This document shows positions 11,113 to 21,900 of a DNA stretch of 64,000 nucleotides, piece by piece. The notes below the pieces were generated by a model, which had not been told where the DNA came from, searched no databases, and saw only the letters and a list, made by a program, of their open reading frames with translations. The translations under genes and the position numbers were made by a program. Position 1 is the first letter of the stretch; every line of letters begins with the position of its first letter. The DNA is from Durusdinium trenchii. Taxonomy: Eukaryota > Sar > Dinophyceae > Suessiales > Symbiodiniaceae. Location: the NCBI GenBank assembly GCA_963970005.1, contig CAXAMN010006668.1:1248940-1312939 (forward strand), given 5' to 3'.

Positions 11113-11190
11113 TTACTAGTAGCTTCTTGTTCCTAGTAGTAGTGCCAGGAGCTAGTAGTAGCGTCCGATCGCTCCGTTCGTAGCGATGCC
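11113..11190 (+). repeat. Dispersed ACTAGTAG-family repeat, copy 2
   Basis: Contains TTACTAGTAGCTTCTTG, GTGCCAGGAGC and GCGTCCGATCGCTC in that order. Each module reappears in reverse complement at 12556-12675. Confidence 0.75.
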
Positions 11191-12555
11191 CTTTGTTACT
11201 GGTGATTTGAGTGATTTGAGTTTCTCAGACATCTTGGAAAGGCCCTCTGCTTCTGCCCTCATGTTGACCCGCGGTGTTCGGACGCATGTGGCTGTCGCCC
11301 GCCTGTGCGCTCTCGGACGGCAGCTTTAGGCCTGTGCTACTGGTCGTTTGCGGCGTCCAGCCACGCACCATCTACCATTTGTGTCAGGCGGGGTCGGGGT
11401 TGAAGCCTCGGTGCCGCTTTTGAGTGCATCGGGCTGGGTATGCCTGTATGCTTCACGACGAGGTTGGTCTCGCCAAGGAGGCCCACTGGGTTCATTTGAT
11501 CGATTCATGTAACTTTTCGCTTCTTTCTGTGGGGCTGAGTTTTGGGTCTGGTGTGACTTCTCTCAAGACTGGATCTGACTATATAGTGCAAGTGGTGCAT
11601 TGCTTGGAAAGAGAGATGAAGAGAGATCCATCAATGACTTTAGGTCTTGGTCAAGCAGCGACTGGGCCTTCGCGTTGCGACCAATCCATTGTCATCCACG
11701 TACTTTTATCCACGGGTCTCCGCGGGTCTCCGCGTCCATTCAAGCTGAAGTTGGACCCTCGGTGCTCCTTGGGACCGAGGCTGTCGTTCCGTCCGAGCCC
11801 ACCTGACAGCCTTAAGACGTACAGTAGCCCCATTGGTGCTGCCATGGATTTGTTTGGAACGGTTCCTGAAGCTCAGCCTGTGTCCTCCGAATCCCAGATC
11901 AATCGTTCATCGCCCTAAAACGAATTGACTTTTGGCCTTGACTGTGGGTGATCAATGAATGCCGTGCGGTGCCCGTTTTGCTGATAGGCCCTTTTGGAGC
12001 CAAAGGTCACGACGCTTGCTTGGGCCCTCTTAAGCTTGGGCAAAGAGAGCGTGCTTTGGCTATGAAGCCGTTTGGTGTGAGTCCAGGGTTCCTGGATATG
12101 GCCATGGGCTTGGGATGATGGCAGATCAGATCCAAGGCAGATGCACAGAGGTGACCCAAGGCAATCTTGGCGTTTCTTTTATGGGGACTGCCTCAAATGT
12201 CAAGTATTGGAGCCGAATCCGGGCGTGGCCAGTTTCCCAAACAGACTCCCTCTAATGATATTCTGGTGAGAGGGGAAAGAGCGGTTCCCAAGCAGTTTTC
12301 CAGTTTCTTGGAAAAAGGAATCCCGGGTTGCCCCCATGTGGTGTTCCGAGCCTAGTGTGCGTGTCTCATCTCTCTGTCCCAATTGCCTGAGCAGATTCCT
12401 GATGGACCCTAGTGGGCCCCAAGACAAAAGCGGAATCGAAGATTCGGTCCTTGGGTCTTCAAAACTCGTCTAGCAGCTTTATCCAGAATCCTGCATATGC
12501 TTCCACATCTCAGGCGCTGCGGAGTTTCAACAGAAGGTCACAGGGTCTTTGGAGC

Positions 12556-12675
12556 TGCTTACTACTAGGAACGATCGGACGCTACGAACGTAGCTCCTGG
12601 CCGTACTACTAGTAGCAAGAAGCTACTAGGGGCTCCTGGCATCGCTACTAAGAGCGATCGGACGCTACTAGTAAG
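12556..12675 (-). repeat. Dispersed ACTAGTAG-family repeat, copy 3 (inverted, duplicated)
   Basis: Carries GATCGGACGCTAC twice, GCTCCTGGC and CAAGAAGCTACTAG, the reverse complements of modules in the 11.1-kb copy. Internally it is partly self-duplicated and rich in short palindromes. Confidence 0.75.
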
Positions 12676-12689
12676 ATTTGTCCTGGATT

Positions 12690-12884
12690 TGCCTCGCCCA
12701 GGTTCTCCAGTTCTGCCTCACTGCATGGACCTATGGTGCCCACAGCGGAACAGAGATTGGACCTGGGTAACATGGAGTTGGGTGTGGCTCGAAAGTAGAC
12801 CTCCTACAGGGCAACATAGATTCCTACGCAACCCGAGATTTTGCCAGATGGGTCCGGTGGTGTCAAAACATGATTGAGCCATAG
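12690..12884 (+). pseudogene. Possible frameshifted coding remnant
   Basis: One frame reads a protein-like segment ending Leu-Asp-Leu-Gly-Asn-Met-Glu-Leu-Gly-Val-Ala-Arg-Lys and hits a stop near 12796. In the next frame, from the same point, the reading continues Lys-Val-Asp-Leu-Leu-Gln-Gly-Asn-Ile-Asp-Ser-Tyr and then Phe-Ala-Arg-Trp-Val-Arg-Trp-Cys to TAG at 12882-12884. The two halves look like one protein broken by a one-base shift, which could be a real lesion or a sequencing error. Family unknown. Confidence 0.28.
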
Positions 12885-13236
12885 CTGGCCTCTTCTTTTG
12901 GGCTTAGAGTGTGCCACATACAGTTGGTTCCTCAAGGCAATCGACGTTTGTCTTGATGTCGATGTCTTCTTCAGTTTTAATCCTTGGTTCTTCTTCAGTT
13001 CTTTTCAGACGTTGATGGGCCACACTTGTTTCCTTTCGTTCAGTTTTTTTTTTGGATTATGATTTGACTGTGGAATTGTTGGAACATGCTTTCGGAAAAC
13101 GCCTTCAGAGGTTGATGTTACATATCTCATGGTCACATATTCCATCACGTGACATAATCAAAGCTCAACTGCGCTCGCTCACGCAATGCGCTCTCAGGTG
13201 ATGGGTGCGCCGAACGAAACTCGCCGGACTGAACAG

Positions 13237-13493
13237 CACGAAACTCGCCGTCCCCCTCGACGCGGCCGCCTTCAGGTGCGATTGCGCAAGCGGGCTCCTG
13301 TGGCAAAAGGTCCTTCGGCCTTCTAGTGCCACTGGCTGTTGCTGGCTTGGCGACAAGGCCGGGAGAGCCGCCTGTGGCGATGAATCTGGGAAAGGAAGTG
13401 GAGATGTTCAGTGGAGGTGTGGTACAATCCTTCAGAGATCTCAAGAGGTGGTTCAAGATGGATGCGACATGGTCCCGTGGGCGCCATCTGTAG
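13237..13493 (+). CDS. Candidate terminal exon, unknown protein with one hydrophobic segment
   Basis: After GAACAG (13231-13236) a frame is open for about 85 codons to TAG at 13491-13493. It reads a Ser/Pro/Arg-rich start, a hydrophobic stretch (Phe-Gly-Leu-Leu-Val-Pro-Leu-Ala-Val-Ala-Gly-Leu-Ala), then Pro-Pro-Val-Ala-Met-Asn-Leu-Gly-Lys-Glu-Val-Glu and a charged helix ending Arg-Gly-Arg-His-Leu. Composition is clearly protein-like. A short protein starting at the internal ATG (13379) is an alternative. Family unknown. Confidence 0.4.
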
Positions 13494-14252
13494 TTATGGA
13501 CGCTTGCTGCAACCTTGCTGCTCTCTGATGTTTTGATGAGGTCTGGGATTCTGCTGCCTGGTGCTTTGCTGGCCTGTGTTCTTCTTTATGGCCAAGAGAA
13601 GTGGAAAGGAAAGGAGACGTGGCCAGTGCGAGCGTTCTACCAGAAGGCGACACGGCATGATGCCGACACGGATGCGGTCCACCGCGGTCCACTTCGGTCA
13701 CTTCGATCCGTTCTCGTCGCTCGCGAAGCGCGCGACGAGTGAGGAGGAGTGGGATAGGGGAGGAGTTTTCGAAGGACTCGAAGGTGGGGTGGGTTGAGGT
13801 ACCAGAGGTGGTGCTATGTTTCAAGGTACTGAGAGTGTTCCAAAGGTCGTGCTTGAGCTCCAGCTTCGATTCTTCTTCCGGGCAGTATGTTTCGAGTGTA
13901 GGTGTGGTATGGTGTGGTTAGTACCTGCTATCAGCTGGTTACTCGGAAACTCCCTGTGAAACGTGATCCCCTCACAGGGCCCTTTCAGAAGTATAGGCAT
14001 AGGACATCATTCCTACCGTAATTAGTTGCAAACTCAGGACGCAAGCTGGGGGCGCCAGGTTTGCTCTTGTTTCCTTCCACCACTGCGGACATCAGGCATG
14101 CCTTGTTTTTTTTTCCATCCCCAGTTCGGGACCTCTGCAATAGAGCACCCATCATCCATCTTGCAAGGCAAGGGGTCACTTTGGGCCACTCAGATCCACC
14201 GAATTTGGAATCCAACTCCCAAACCAATGCCGTGAACCTCTCCCGCGCGCAG
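13494..14252. other. No supported gene
   Basis: Only overlapping short frames on both strands; a GC-rich patch at 13640-13750 has no splice-bounded exon that I can support. Confidence 0.45.
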
Positions 14253-14323
14253 GTGGGCCGCTTGAGCCTCTCTGTGCTGATCACGCTTCTGCTGCGCTTG
14301 CCGATCCAGGACGGGAAGGAAGG
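14253..14323 (+). CDS. Candidate short internal exon
   Basis: 71 bp between CGCGCAG and a GTGAAG donor, reading Val-Gly-Arg-Leu-Ser-Leu-Ser-Val-Leu-Ile-Thr-Leu-Leu-Leu-Arg-Leu-Pro, a hydrophobic helix. The reverse strand is also open across it. Both splice sites match on the + strand. Confidence 0.32.
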
Positions 14324-16664
14324 GTGAAGTGTCGGACGCGGAAGAAAAGATGGACCTGGGGGCAACTTGGGGTACTTTTCTACTGTCCAGGAGTCCAGTG
14401 GAACCATTCCAAGTAGGCCATGGTCCAAAAAGATGGTCGAACGATGTGAAAGGAATGTTTCCTGAGTGGAGAAGCGAACGCTTGGATGTCACGCACGGAA
14501 GAACAAGGGTCACATCCATAACACCAAGCGCAGACAGAAAACAGGAAACGTACTTGCTTGCAAGAGAACAGCTGCCGAATACTTGAGATTCGAACCATCG
14601 GCTAAGGTGGCTATTGTACATGGCTGTGGGTCAAAACCCAGGCACCTTGGTTGACCCCTGAAAATAGATTAAAAAAAGGGGTGTCAACCTACCATGGTTT
14701 GGTGAGGCAGGTTTTGACCCACAAGCCATATATGCTGTATATTCATCATATACAATATATATATATATATACGGTGTATATATATATATATTAGGTTTTC
14801 ACCTGGGCATTCTGTAAAGCAACTTGTTCACTGGTGACCCACTTGTTGGCTTCCAAAGGTGCCCCTCCATCGTCCTGGGTCTGCCAGGGAACAACGACCT
14901 GCCTGTACTTGGTGGGGCTCTTGCTGCTCTATACCTGCAACCGAAGGTGTGGTTGAGAATGCTTGAGATGTTTCGTGGACGCGGTTGAGGTGAAAGACCA
15001 TGGGGTGATCGTCTCAGATGACACATCTTCTTACAATACTTCAGGATGGACATGGGAACACTGACCAAGCTGCTACTCATCAATCATCCCATGTCCTGGA
15101 CTGGAGGGGACAGTTATAAAGTTTTGACCATTCCTCCTTTACAAGTCGAAGGGCCTCATGGCTCTTGGCTCTAGTGACTCTAGTGGTCTGCTTCTACCTT
15201 TTCTGTCTCACAATCTACACGGACGACTTGCTGAACTCCCAACTGCTCAACACTGCCGTGTCACAAGACTGGGAGGAAGAGACCGAAGGTTGAGAACTAG
15301 ATTGATTAACTGATTAACGTGAGATAAAGACGATATTCCTTTGAGAAACTACTGTGCAACCAGACTCTCTTCATCTCGAAACAAATCAACACAACGGGCA
15401 ATCCAAAACGCTCAAATTGCAGATCAGTGAAGTGTATGGTCAATGCAAACCCACCAGGGATCACCAAGGTATGGTCTGTAAAGGGTAGAGGTCACCCGGT
15501 CGTGCCAGAGGGCGAAAAATCGTGCTTCTTCTCATTCAACACGGATTTCGCCGATGGCCCATTCAGCAGACATGGCGCCTGGACAGTGGGAGAGTTTCTA
15601 ACGTTTTGGGGTGATCCCGTGTCATCCCCCTGTCACTGGCTTGTTGTTTCCTCTAGAGCAGTTCCTCAGACGCTTCCTACTTGTTCGAGCGCACACTGTG
15701 AATGCTGTGCACATGAGCGGCTTCCTACTGGCCAAAACAGAATGACCTTCCCAAAACTCTTTCACAAGATAGAAACTGGAATCGACTCTTTCTGGGATGT
15801 CGGAACTTCTCATTCGCCACTTTAAAGGGTACACCTTTGGGCCGGTGGTTTGTCCAGCCCTCGCTGGGGCGCGAGCGCCCGCAGGCTTCCATCGGCGACT
15901 CCACTTCAACAAGCCACTTCCCTCGTACTGAGCCTCCTCGAGTCCTTGCGCTACCTCGCCCCTTTGGTCGTTTCGTGACGGCGGCGGGGCATCACAAACC
16001 GGACTGGAAGAGAACGAGAGTCTGGACTTTTTAGAGGCACATCCGAGACTTTTAGAGGTCCCATAGGGATTCTAAGACGCTTATTCTCGGGATCGAGTCC
16101 AAGTCAGCACAAGTTCTACAGCTTCACACCCCAAAATTCCAGTGTGGAAATAACTGGAGTGTCATCCTCAGGATTCTGAAGGCTTTGCACCTTCAAGATC
16201 TAAGGCCTGCTTCCCGGTGCTCTTTTTGCTCACCTTGCCCAGCATCATGCAGTCTGAGTTTCGGGCTGGCTGGGGGGAGTGGGTCGGGGATCGGGGTCTT
16301 CAATGCTAAAGGATAACTCCAAAAGGGAATTGCTCCATGTATTTGCTACTCTTAATATATGGTGTTTCTTTTTGCGGCCAGAATGAATGTTGCGAAAACC
16401 GCGAACGGCCGGAATGTGTACCTTTTTGAGGTCCCGAATGTGAAGAGTTCAGTTCCCGATCGGTGGAGGCGCCGTTTATCATGTCAGTTTGCAACCCTCC
16501 AAAAAGGTGGTGTTTGGTCTAAGGGATGCTAACGGGTGGTTTTTTGGGGGAGGAAACACGAGTTGGATGGTGCTGGTATGATTTACTTTTTGGCCAACGT
16601 GGAGAACACTGCTGGCCAAGCCGGTTTCTGGTGCAGTTGGTCGTTGGCTTCTTGTTGAAATAAT
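14324..16664. other. Gene-poor stretch with TA microsatellite
   Basis: An alternating TA/GTATA tract occupies about 14726-14793 and contains a near-palindrome. A GC-rich open patch at 15835-16030 may hold an exon after CGCCCGCAG (15874) but two frames compete. Nothing else is visible. Confidence 0.5.
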
Positions 16665-17237
16665 ATGGCCAGCTCGCAGGACTTCTCTTCCAAAAAGATG
16701 GACGCGATGCAGAACTTTGCCAAGCAGGACGCCTTTGGGCCAGATCGCTCTGAGAAGGCTTCGCTTTTCTCTGCCCCAAAAAGCTCGATTTCCTGGTGTT
16801 CCGCCATTTTGGGCTGCGAGGACCGCAGCTACGAGGGTGCCTGTGAGCAGCTGGCGCGTGTGACGACCAGTGGGACTTGGTGGAAAAGGATTTGGGTGGA
16901 CGTGGACGCTGTGGAGGAGGACCGCGAACCTCGCGGATGTGGGTCGTGGGTTAGGAGTTCTGACGATGGAAAGAATCGGTGGGGTGGCCTGAGCCAGGAA
17001 CGCGACCCTAGTGGATCCAAAGACGGAGTTGAAGATGATACGACCATGGTGGACCAATCTGTTTTTCCATTGGTGTCATCTTCACCTTGGATCATGCCCC
17101 CAGCACAAGCAAACGATGAACATCACAAAATCCACACAAGTCTGAAAGCCACGCGCTTTCTCCGGAGGACTCGGTGGAAGATGACCCCATGGGCGTGCCT
17201 GGGCGGAAGAGAGCGGAAGAACGATGTGGCTCAGTAG
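16665..17237 (+). CDS. Hypothetical protein or exon cluster
   Basis: A 190-codon ATG-initiated open frame starting Met-Ala-Ser-Ser-Gln-Asp-Phe-Ser. The middle part (Glu-Asp-Arg-Ser-Tyr-Glu-Gly-Ala-Cys-Glu-Gln-Leu-Ala-Arg) looks protein-like. The antisense strand is open over 16519-16807, so the first third is uncertain. An intron within it is possible. No domain is recognised. It would be the last + strand gene before the convergent switch. Confidence 0.33.
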   Translation: MASSQDFSSKKMDAMQNFAKQDAFGPDRSEKASLFSAPKSSISWCSAILGCEDRSYEGACEQLARVTTSGTWWKRIWVDVDAVEEDREPRGCGSWVRSSDDGKNRWGGLSQERDPSGSKDGVEDDTTMVDQSVFPLVSSSPWIMPPAQANDEHHKIHTSLKATRFLRRTRWKMTPWACLGGRERKNDVAQ

Positions 17238-18970
17238 TGAGCACTGAAGGCTCGGTGGCAAAGGATAGAGACCAACACTGGTGGTCGGATTCGCATTTGA
17301 AGCGAATCCTGCAAAAAACAGAGACATGAGTCATTTAGGAATATTTGGAATATCCAACGTATATATACAAGTATACTGTATACTATATATATGTAGGTTT
17401 CACTGCAATCGATCCAGATTTCATTTTAATCGATCCACATCTTAAGGTGTTTTGAAGTTGGATTTTGAAGAATCCTGGAGACAAACCCCACGAGATCCTG
17501 AGAGACATATCCCTGGAGCCAGACTTTGTTCATTTTCGCTCGCAGCAAAGCATCATGTCTTTGTCCATGATCCCAGATCAGCACACCACCCTTTTCCAAG
17601 AGTGACACACAAAGCATGAAAACATAAGGTGCTAGCTATCAAGCACATTGTACTTGCTTGTTACTATCAAGCTCTTGGTAGGTGCAAGCTGGCATCACCC
17701 CATCACACTCCTTTGAGTGTTGAGAACAACCCCAAACTATGTCAGCATGATTCCACTAAATGAGTCGTACTACCTCGTTCGCCTTCATGGTCAATGGCTG
17801 TCGGAGAAAGTATAGCGGTTTTCCTGAGATTTGATTGGGACACATTGGAACCAAGGGCAGGAACACACAAGAAAACACACATGACAAGCAATGAGCACAG
17901 CTCCATTAACAATAGTTAGATACATTCCAAATACTTACGCCTCCCAGTTGCTTGGCATAAGCTCCTGCTTTAGGAAGTGGCATGGTCGAGTTCACATTTT
18001 AAACATGACTGTTTTTCACCCATCACTAATCTGAAGAGGTCCTTTTCTGCCTTCATGAAGCTGACCCTCCAATAGCGAATCAGCGGTCTGCTGGCACTCA
18101 GGATCTGGAGATCAAGGACAAAACAACCATCATAGCCACAACTCTTTGAACCACAAAACAACACACACACACACACACACTTGAGGAACCACATTAGAGC
18201 ATTTTCTTCAACCTGGCCTCCGCTGGAAATACCCCTGCCATGGTCGTGTACTTGAGACCGTCGAGGCTTGGAGAATAGGAGAAAACTGGGTGGGCATTCT
18301 CTGGCTTGATGATGAAGAAGTCATGATCTAGGCAACGGACTCACATTTGATGTTTGTTCAAGGCCCTCTAGATTTCTTTCTCGGCACTTTTTTTGTTTGT
18401 GATTTTCTTTTGTTTGTGTGGAGTTCTGCAATTAAGAGGTCATGGATAGTGGACTAAAAGGCTCGTTTTTGACAAGTGTCCAGCATCGCTGTCAGCTGCA
18501 CCTGGTCTCTCACACTTGTGGCGATGGAGAGCAATGTCAACCACACCCTCCTCTTCCATCTCATGGAGTAAACTCCGTATTGTGCAAGGATCAGCATCTG
18601 AGGATGCTTTGGATGATTCGCTTGGCACTTCCAATACTACCTTTTGGCAATCTGATGTCCAGCGGCATGGAATAGTGAAGGCCCAAGCGTCCCCTGACCA
18701 GCCAAAGAACAATCCAAGTAAAGGGAAACCCTATTGCACCTAATGCTGAACAACTGCTGACTCAGTTGGCATACAGTTCACAAAATAAGCTTTGCAAGTT
18801 CCAATTTTTCTTCCCCAAGCGTATGGACACCCCAATCCTGTGTCACCAACCTTGCTGCCTATTGGCTATCTAAGTTCCCCTGAAAACAGGTGGGTCTTGT
18901 GACAAACCATGTTGAGCCCACTTTATGTTTAGAACAATTGCCAAAGACATATAATGCTTGTCACTTGACC
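17238..18970. other. Convergent intergenic region
   Basis: AT-rich with TA-rich tracts at 17357-17395 and an (AC)n tract at 18158-18180. Lies between + strand candidates ending near 17.2 kb and the 3' end of a - strand gene at 18971. No gene is seen. Confidence 0.55.
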
Positions 18971-21900
18971 CTACTGGTCACCAGCTCCAGACTTCTTGCC
19001 GGGCTTGGACTGGCGTGGCTTGCGCTCACCAGTCGGAGTCATTCGCCGTCGCGATAGCTCATTCTTGTTCATGTTTTGCATCGCGTTGATGCGCTCAGGG
19101 TGCTTCTCCCACCTGAGAAGAGCTTGTGGCAAGGTTTCCAAAACATATGGTGACACAACCAAGGTTCAAACACAAGACTTTGTTGTATGAGCTGCATACG
19201 AGACACTCAGCACGAGCCAAAGCCAAGACTTCTTTGGGGCGCATATCTGGGTTCTGCTTTTTGATGCTCTTCTGAGCTTCATGGACAACTTGCCAGTACA
19301 AAGCTCGGAGGTTAGGAGCAGTCGAAGCCACTGGAGAGCTTCCCCTTTGGCGATTCCCCTTTGTGCGCTTCCCCTTTGGCGATTCCCCAAGACGCATGGT
19401 CTTAGCCGAGAGCTCGGAGTGAGGAGAGGCTTCCTCAACATCTTCCTCAAGATCTTCCTCAAGATCTTCCTCAAGATCTTCCTCAGCCTCAGCTTCCTCC
19501 ATCATGTCCTTCTGCTCTTCAGCCTCTTCTTCGAAGTCTTCCTGCTCTTGAACGACCACAGCAACAACGATAGATTAACAACAAGGTACATAGGATATAG
19601 TTGTTGCGTTGCATTGAGCTATAAACTAATGGAGTCACACAGGTTTGTGATCGAAAGAAGATGTAGGAAGGTGATCTTATGCATTGACCCTCCCAATAGC
19701 AAAGACCTCTTGACTGATTGGATTGCAACTAGCCAGGATACTCTGTGATGTCAACAGTGGTCAAATCAAAGCTTTATTTGTCAGTGACATGAACATGTTC
19801 GCAGGCCTTGGCATTGGATCGATTGGCCCTCTTTGGCTTGCTCTTGCCCTTTGCTGCTGACTTTGCTCCTGCCTTAGCTGCTGGCTTGGCCCTCTTCTTT
19901 GAAGCCGGCTTAGCCTGACCAATGGAAGCGCAATAGAGAGAGAGAGAGAGAGCCTGCAAGAGAGAGGGCAAAAGGGAAAAACACAAGGTGTGTGTGTGTG
20001 TGCAATATTCAATACACAAAAAAGATTGCACATGTTTGAAAGCGGCCTTTGGTGTGGCTTTCTTGGGCTTCTTTTTTTGGGTTTCACCAGACTCACAAGC
20101 AGCTCGATCAATGGCAGCACGAACATGTGAGAAGGACCTCTTCTTTGCAGGCTCCTCACCATTTCCAGTGTTGGAACCACTCTTACCTTCAGCCTCTTGT
20201 TTCTTTCGCTCAGCCTGAACCAATTTGTTGGTTTTCGATTTCTTCCCAGCATCCATCGAGGCTTGTGCGACATCGTTCTTCAACTCAGCGATTTGCTCTG
20301 GGCTCAGGGACATCTGCGTTGAGCCCTGACCAGGTCTTGAACTCTGCGATGGCAAAGTAGGACGGGCCTTCTTTGGTTCACTTTCCTGGCCCCCAAGAGG
20401 GCTTTGCCCAACCTTACATGTCTTGGAAGCGGACATAATAGAGCGTTGTAAAACCTTAGAGGTTAGAGGATTCAGCTGAAAAGGACTAAGTTCAAGCATG
20501 TGAGCATCCCCAGGTCAACAATAGGAACCTGTTCTTTCCAACATTTACCACCTTTGACCTTAAAAGACCGCCCTTGGCAACAGTGTGTTTTTCTTGGGCA
20601 AGAGGCTGCTCTTGGTGTAGGAGTTTCAGTGGTGCCAGGATCTTCCTTGTATAGAGCGTTCAAGTCCTGAAAATTGTTGAGTCTTTGTGGAGTTTCTGCT
20701 GCACGTTTTCAAGGGTCCCCAAACCAAAATACAATGTCTCAACACATTTCAAAACAAGGTCCTGCTTGAAACCATGCTGAGCCAGAACTTCACTCAGGCT
20801 GGCCATGGTTGAATATCGAAGCTCAAGGGACTCAGGATACCTAACCTTCAAGATGTGTGAGATCGCAACTGGCTGAGGTGAAGAGCGAGAAGGTTGCAAC
20901 CCAAGGCGCATGGGCAACAAGGAGAGATCTAAGAACCACAACAATCATTTGTTGCATCATTCAGCTTTGTTTACCAACTTCAGTGAAACAATGACCACTT
21001 TCAAGAAAGTGTGTTCTGTTCCTGCCTTGACCAGTGGATTCCCGTTGAAGCTTGGCGATCTTTTCATCTTTGAGAAACGTCGACTTCCCATGGGCAATCT
21101 GAAACTCATTCACAGGCAGCTCCATTTCTTGGTGGCATACCTTGGATTGCCACAGCGGGGCCCTTGGGAAAAGCAGCGTTCAAAGTTCAAAGTTGTGTAG
21201 GACAGGTACAGAGCAGGTTATTTATAGACAAAGGCTTCGGGGAGTTTAGTGTTTCGGAGAGTTGAGGGCCCAACCATGACCAGCTACATAAGAGCAAAAT
21301 ACTATTTCATGCAAACCAGACACAATGAAGAGCTTGTGCTTTTGGTTCGGCAAGACCTCTGTAGTTGACCCATCGCGTTGCTGGACCCCAACCAACAACA
21401 AGGTTGTTCCTGGGCTTCGACCAGGACACTTGGCCTCCAAGATGTACTTGTCCATCAACTCTTCATAGCTTTTGGGCTCTGAGGCCCAGAATGAAACATG
21501 CTCTTCTTCCTGCTCTTCGGCAGGCACAATTGCTGTCTCTTCAGCAATAGGGCTGGACATGCTTCCGCAGAACCTGTTGTGAAGCACATCAAACCAAAAC
21601 CAGGGTTAGATGCCAACCAAAACAAGGAAAGATGGACTCATATGACTCATATTGAGTGACGCATACTAGAAAGCAGCCACCTAACTTCTCAACCATGCGA
21701 CTTTCGGTCGAAGTCTGCAATCAAAGCCTTCCAAGAAGGCCCATGAACCACATCAGCAAGATGAAGAGCTCGAATTTCATTGCTCAAAGAAATCGTGAAT
21801 CTCGACCAGCCTCGTTTTGAGACATCCTCCTGAAGTTTGGCAAGTTTCAAGGGAAAGTTGCTGAGGTCGATCTTGTCGTCCGAGGGAGGGATCGCCGGGT

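Larger units (their letters stand above)
10563..12689. other. No supported gene; dispersed repeats
   Basis: Contains one copy of the ACTAGTAG family at 11113-11190 and an opposite-oriented copy at 12556-12675. A 164-codon open frame at 11424-11918 has no protein-like features I trust. Confidence 0.5.

Noticed and set aside
11424-11918. 164-codon + strand frame
   Set aside because: No domain or clear coding character, and no splice borders or neighbouring exons.
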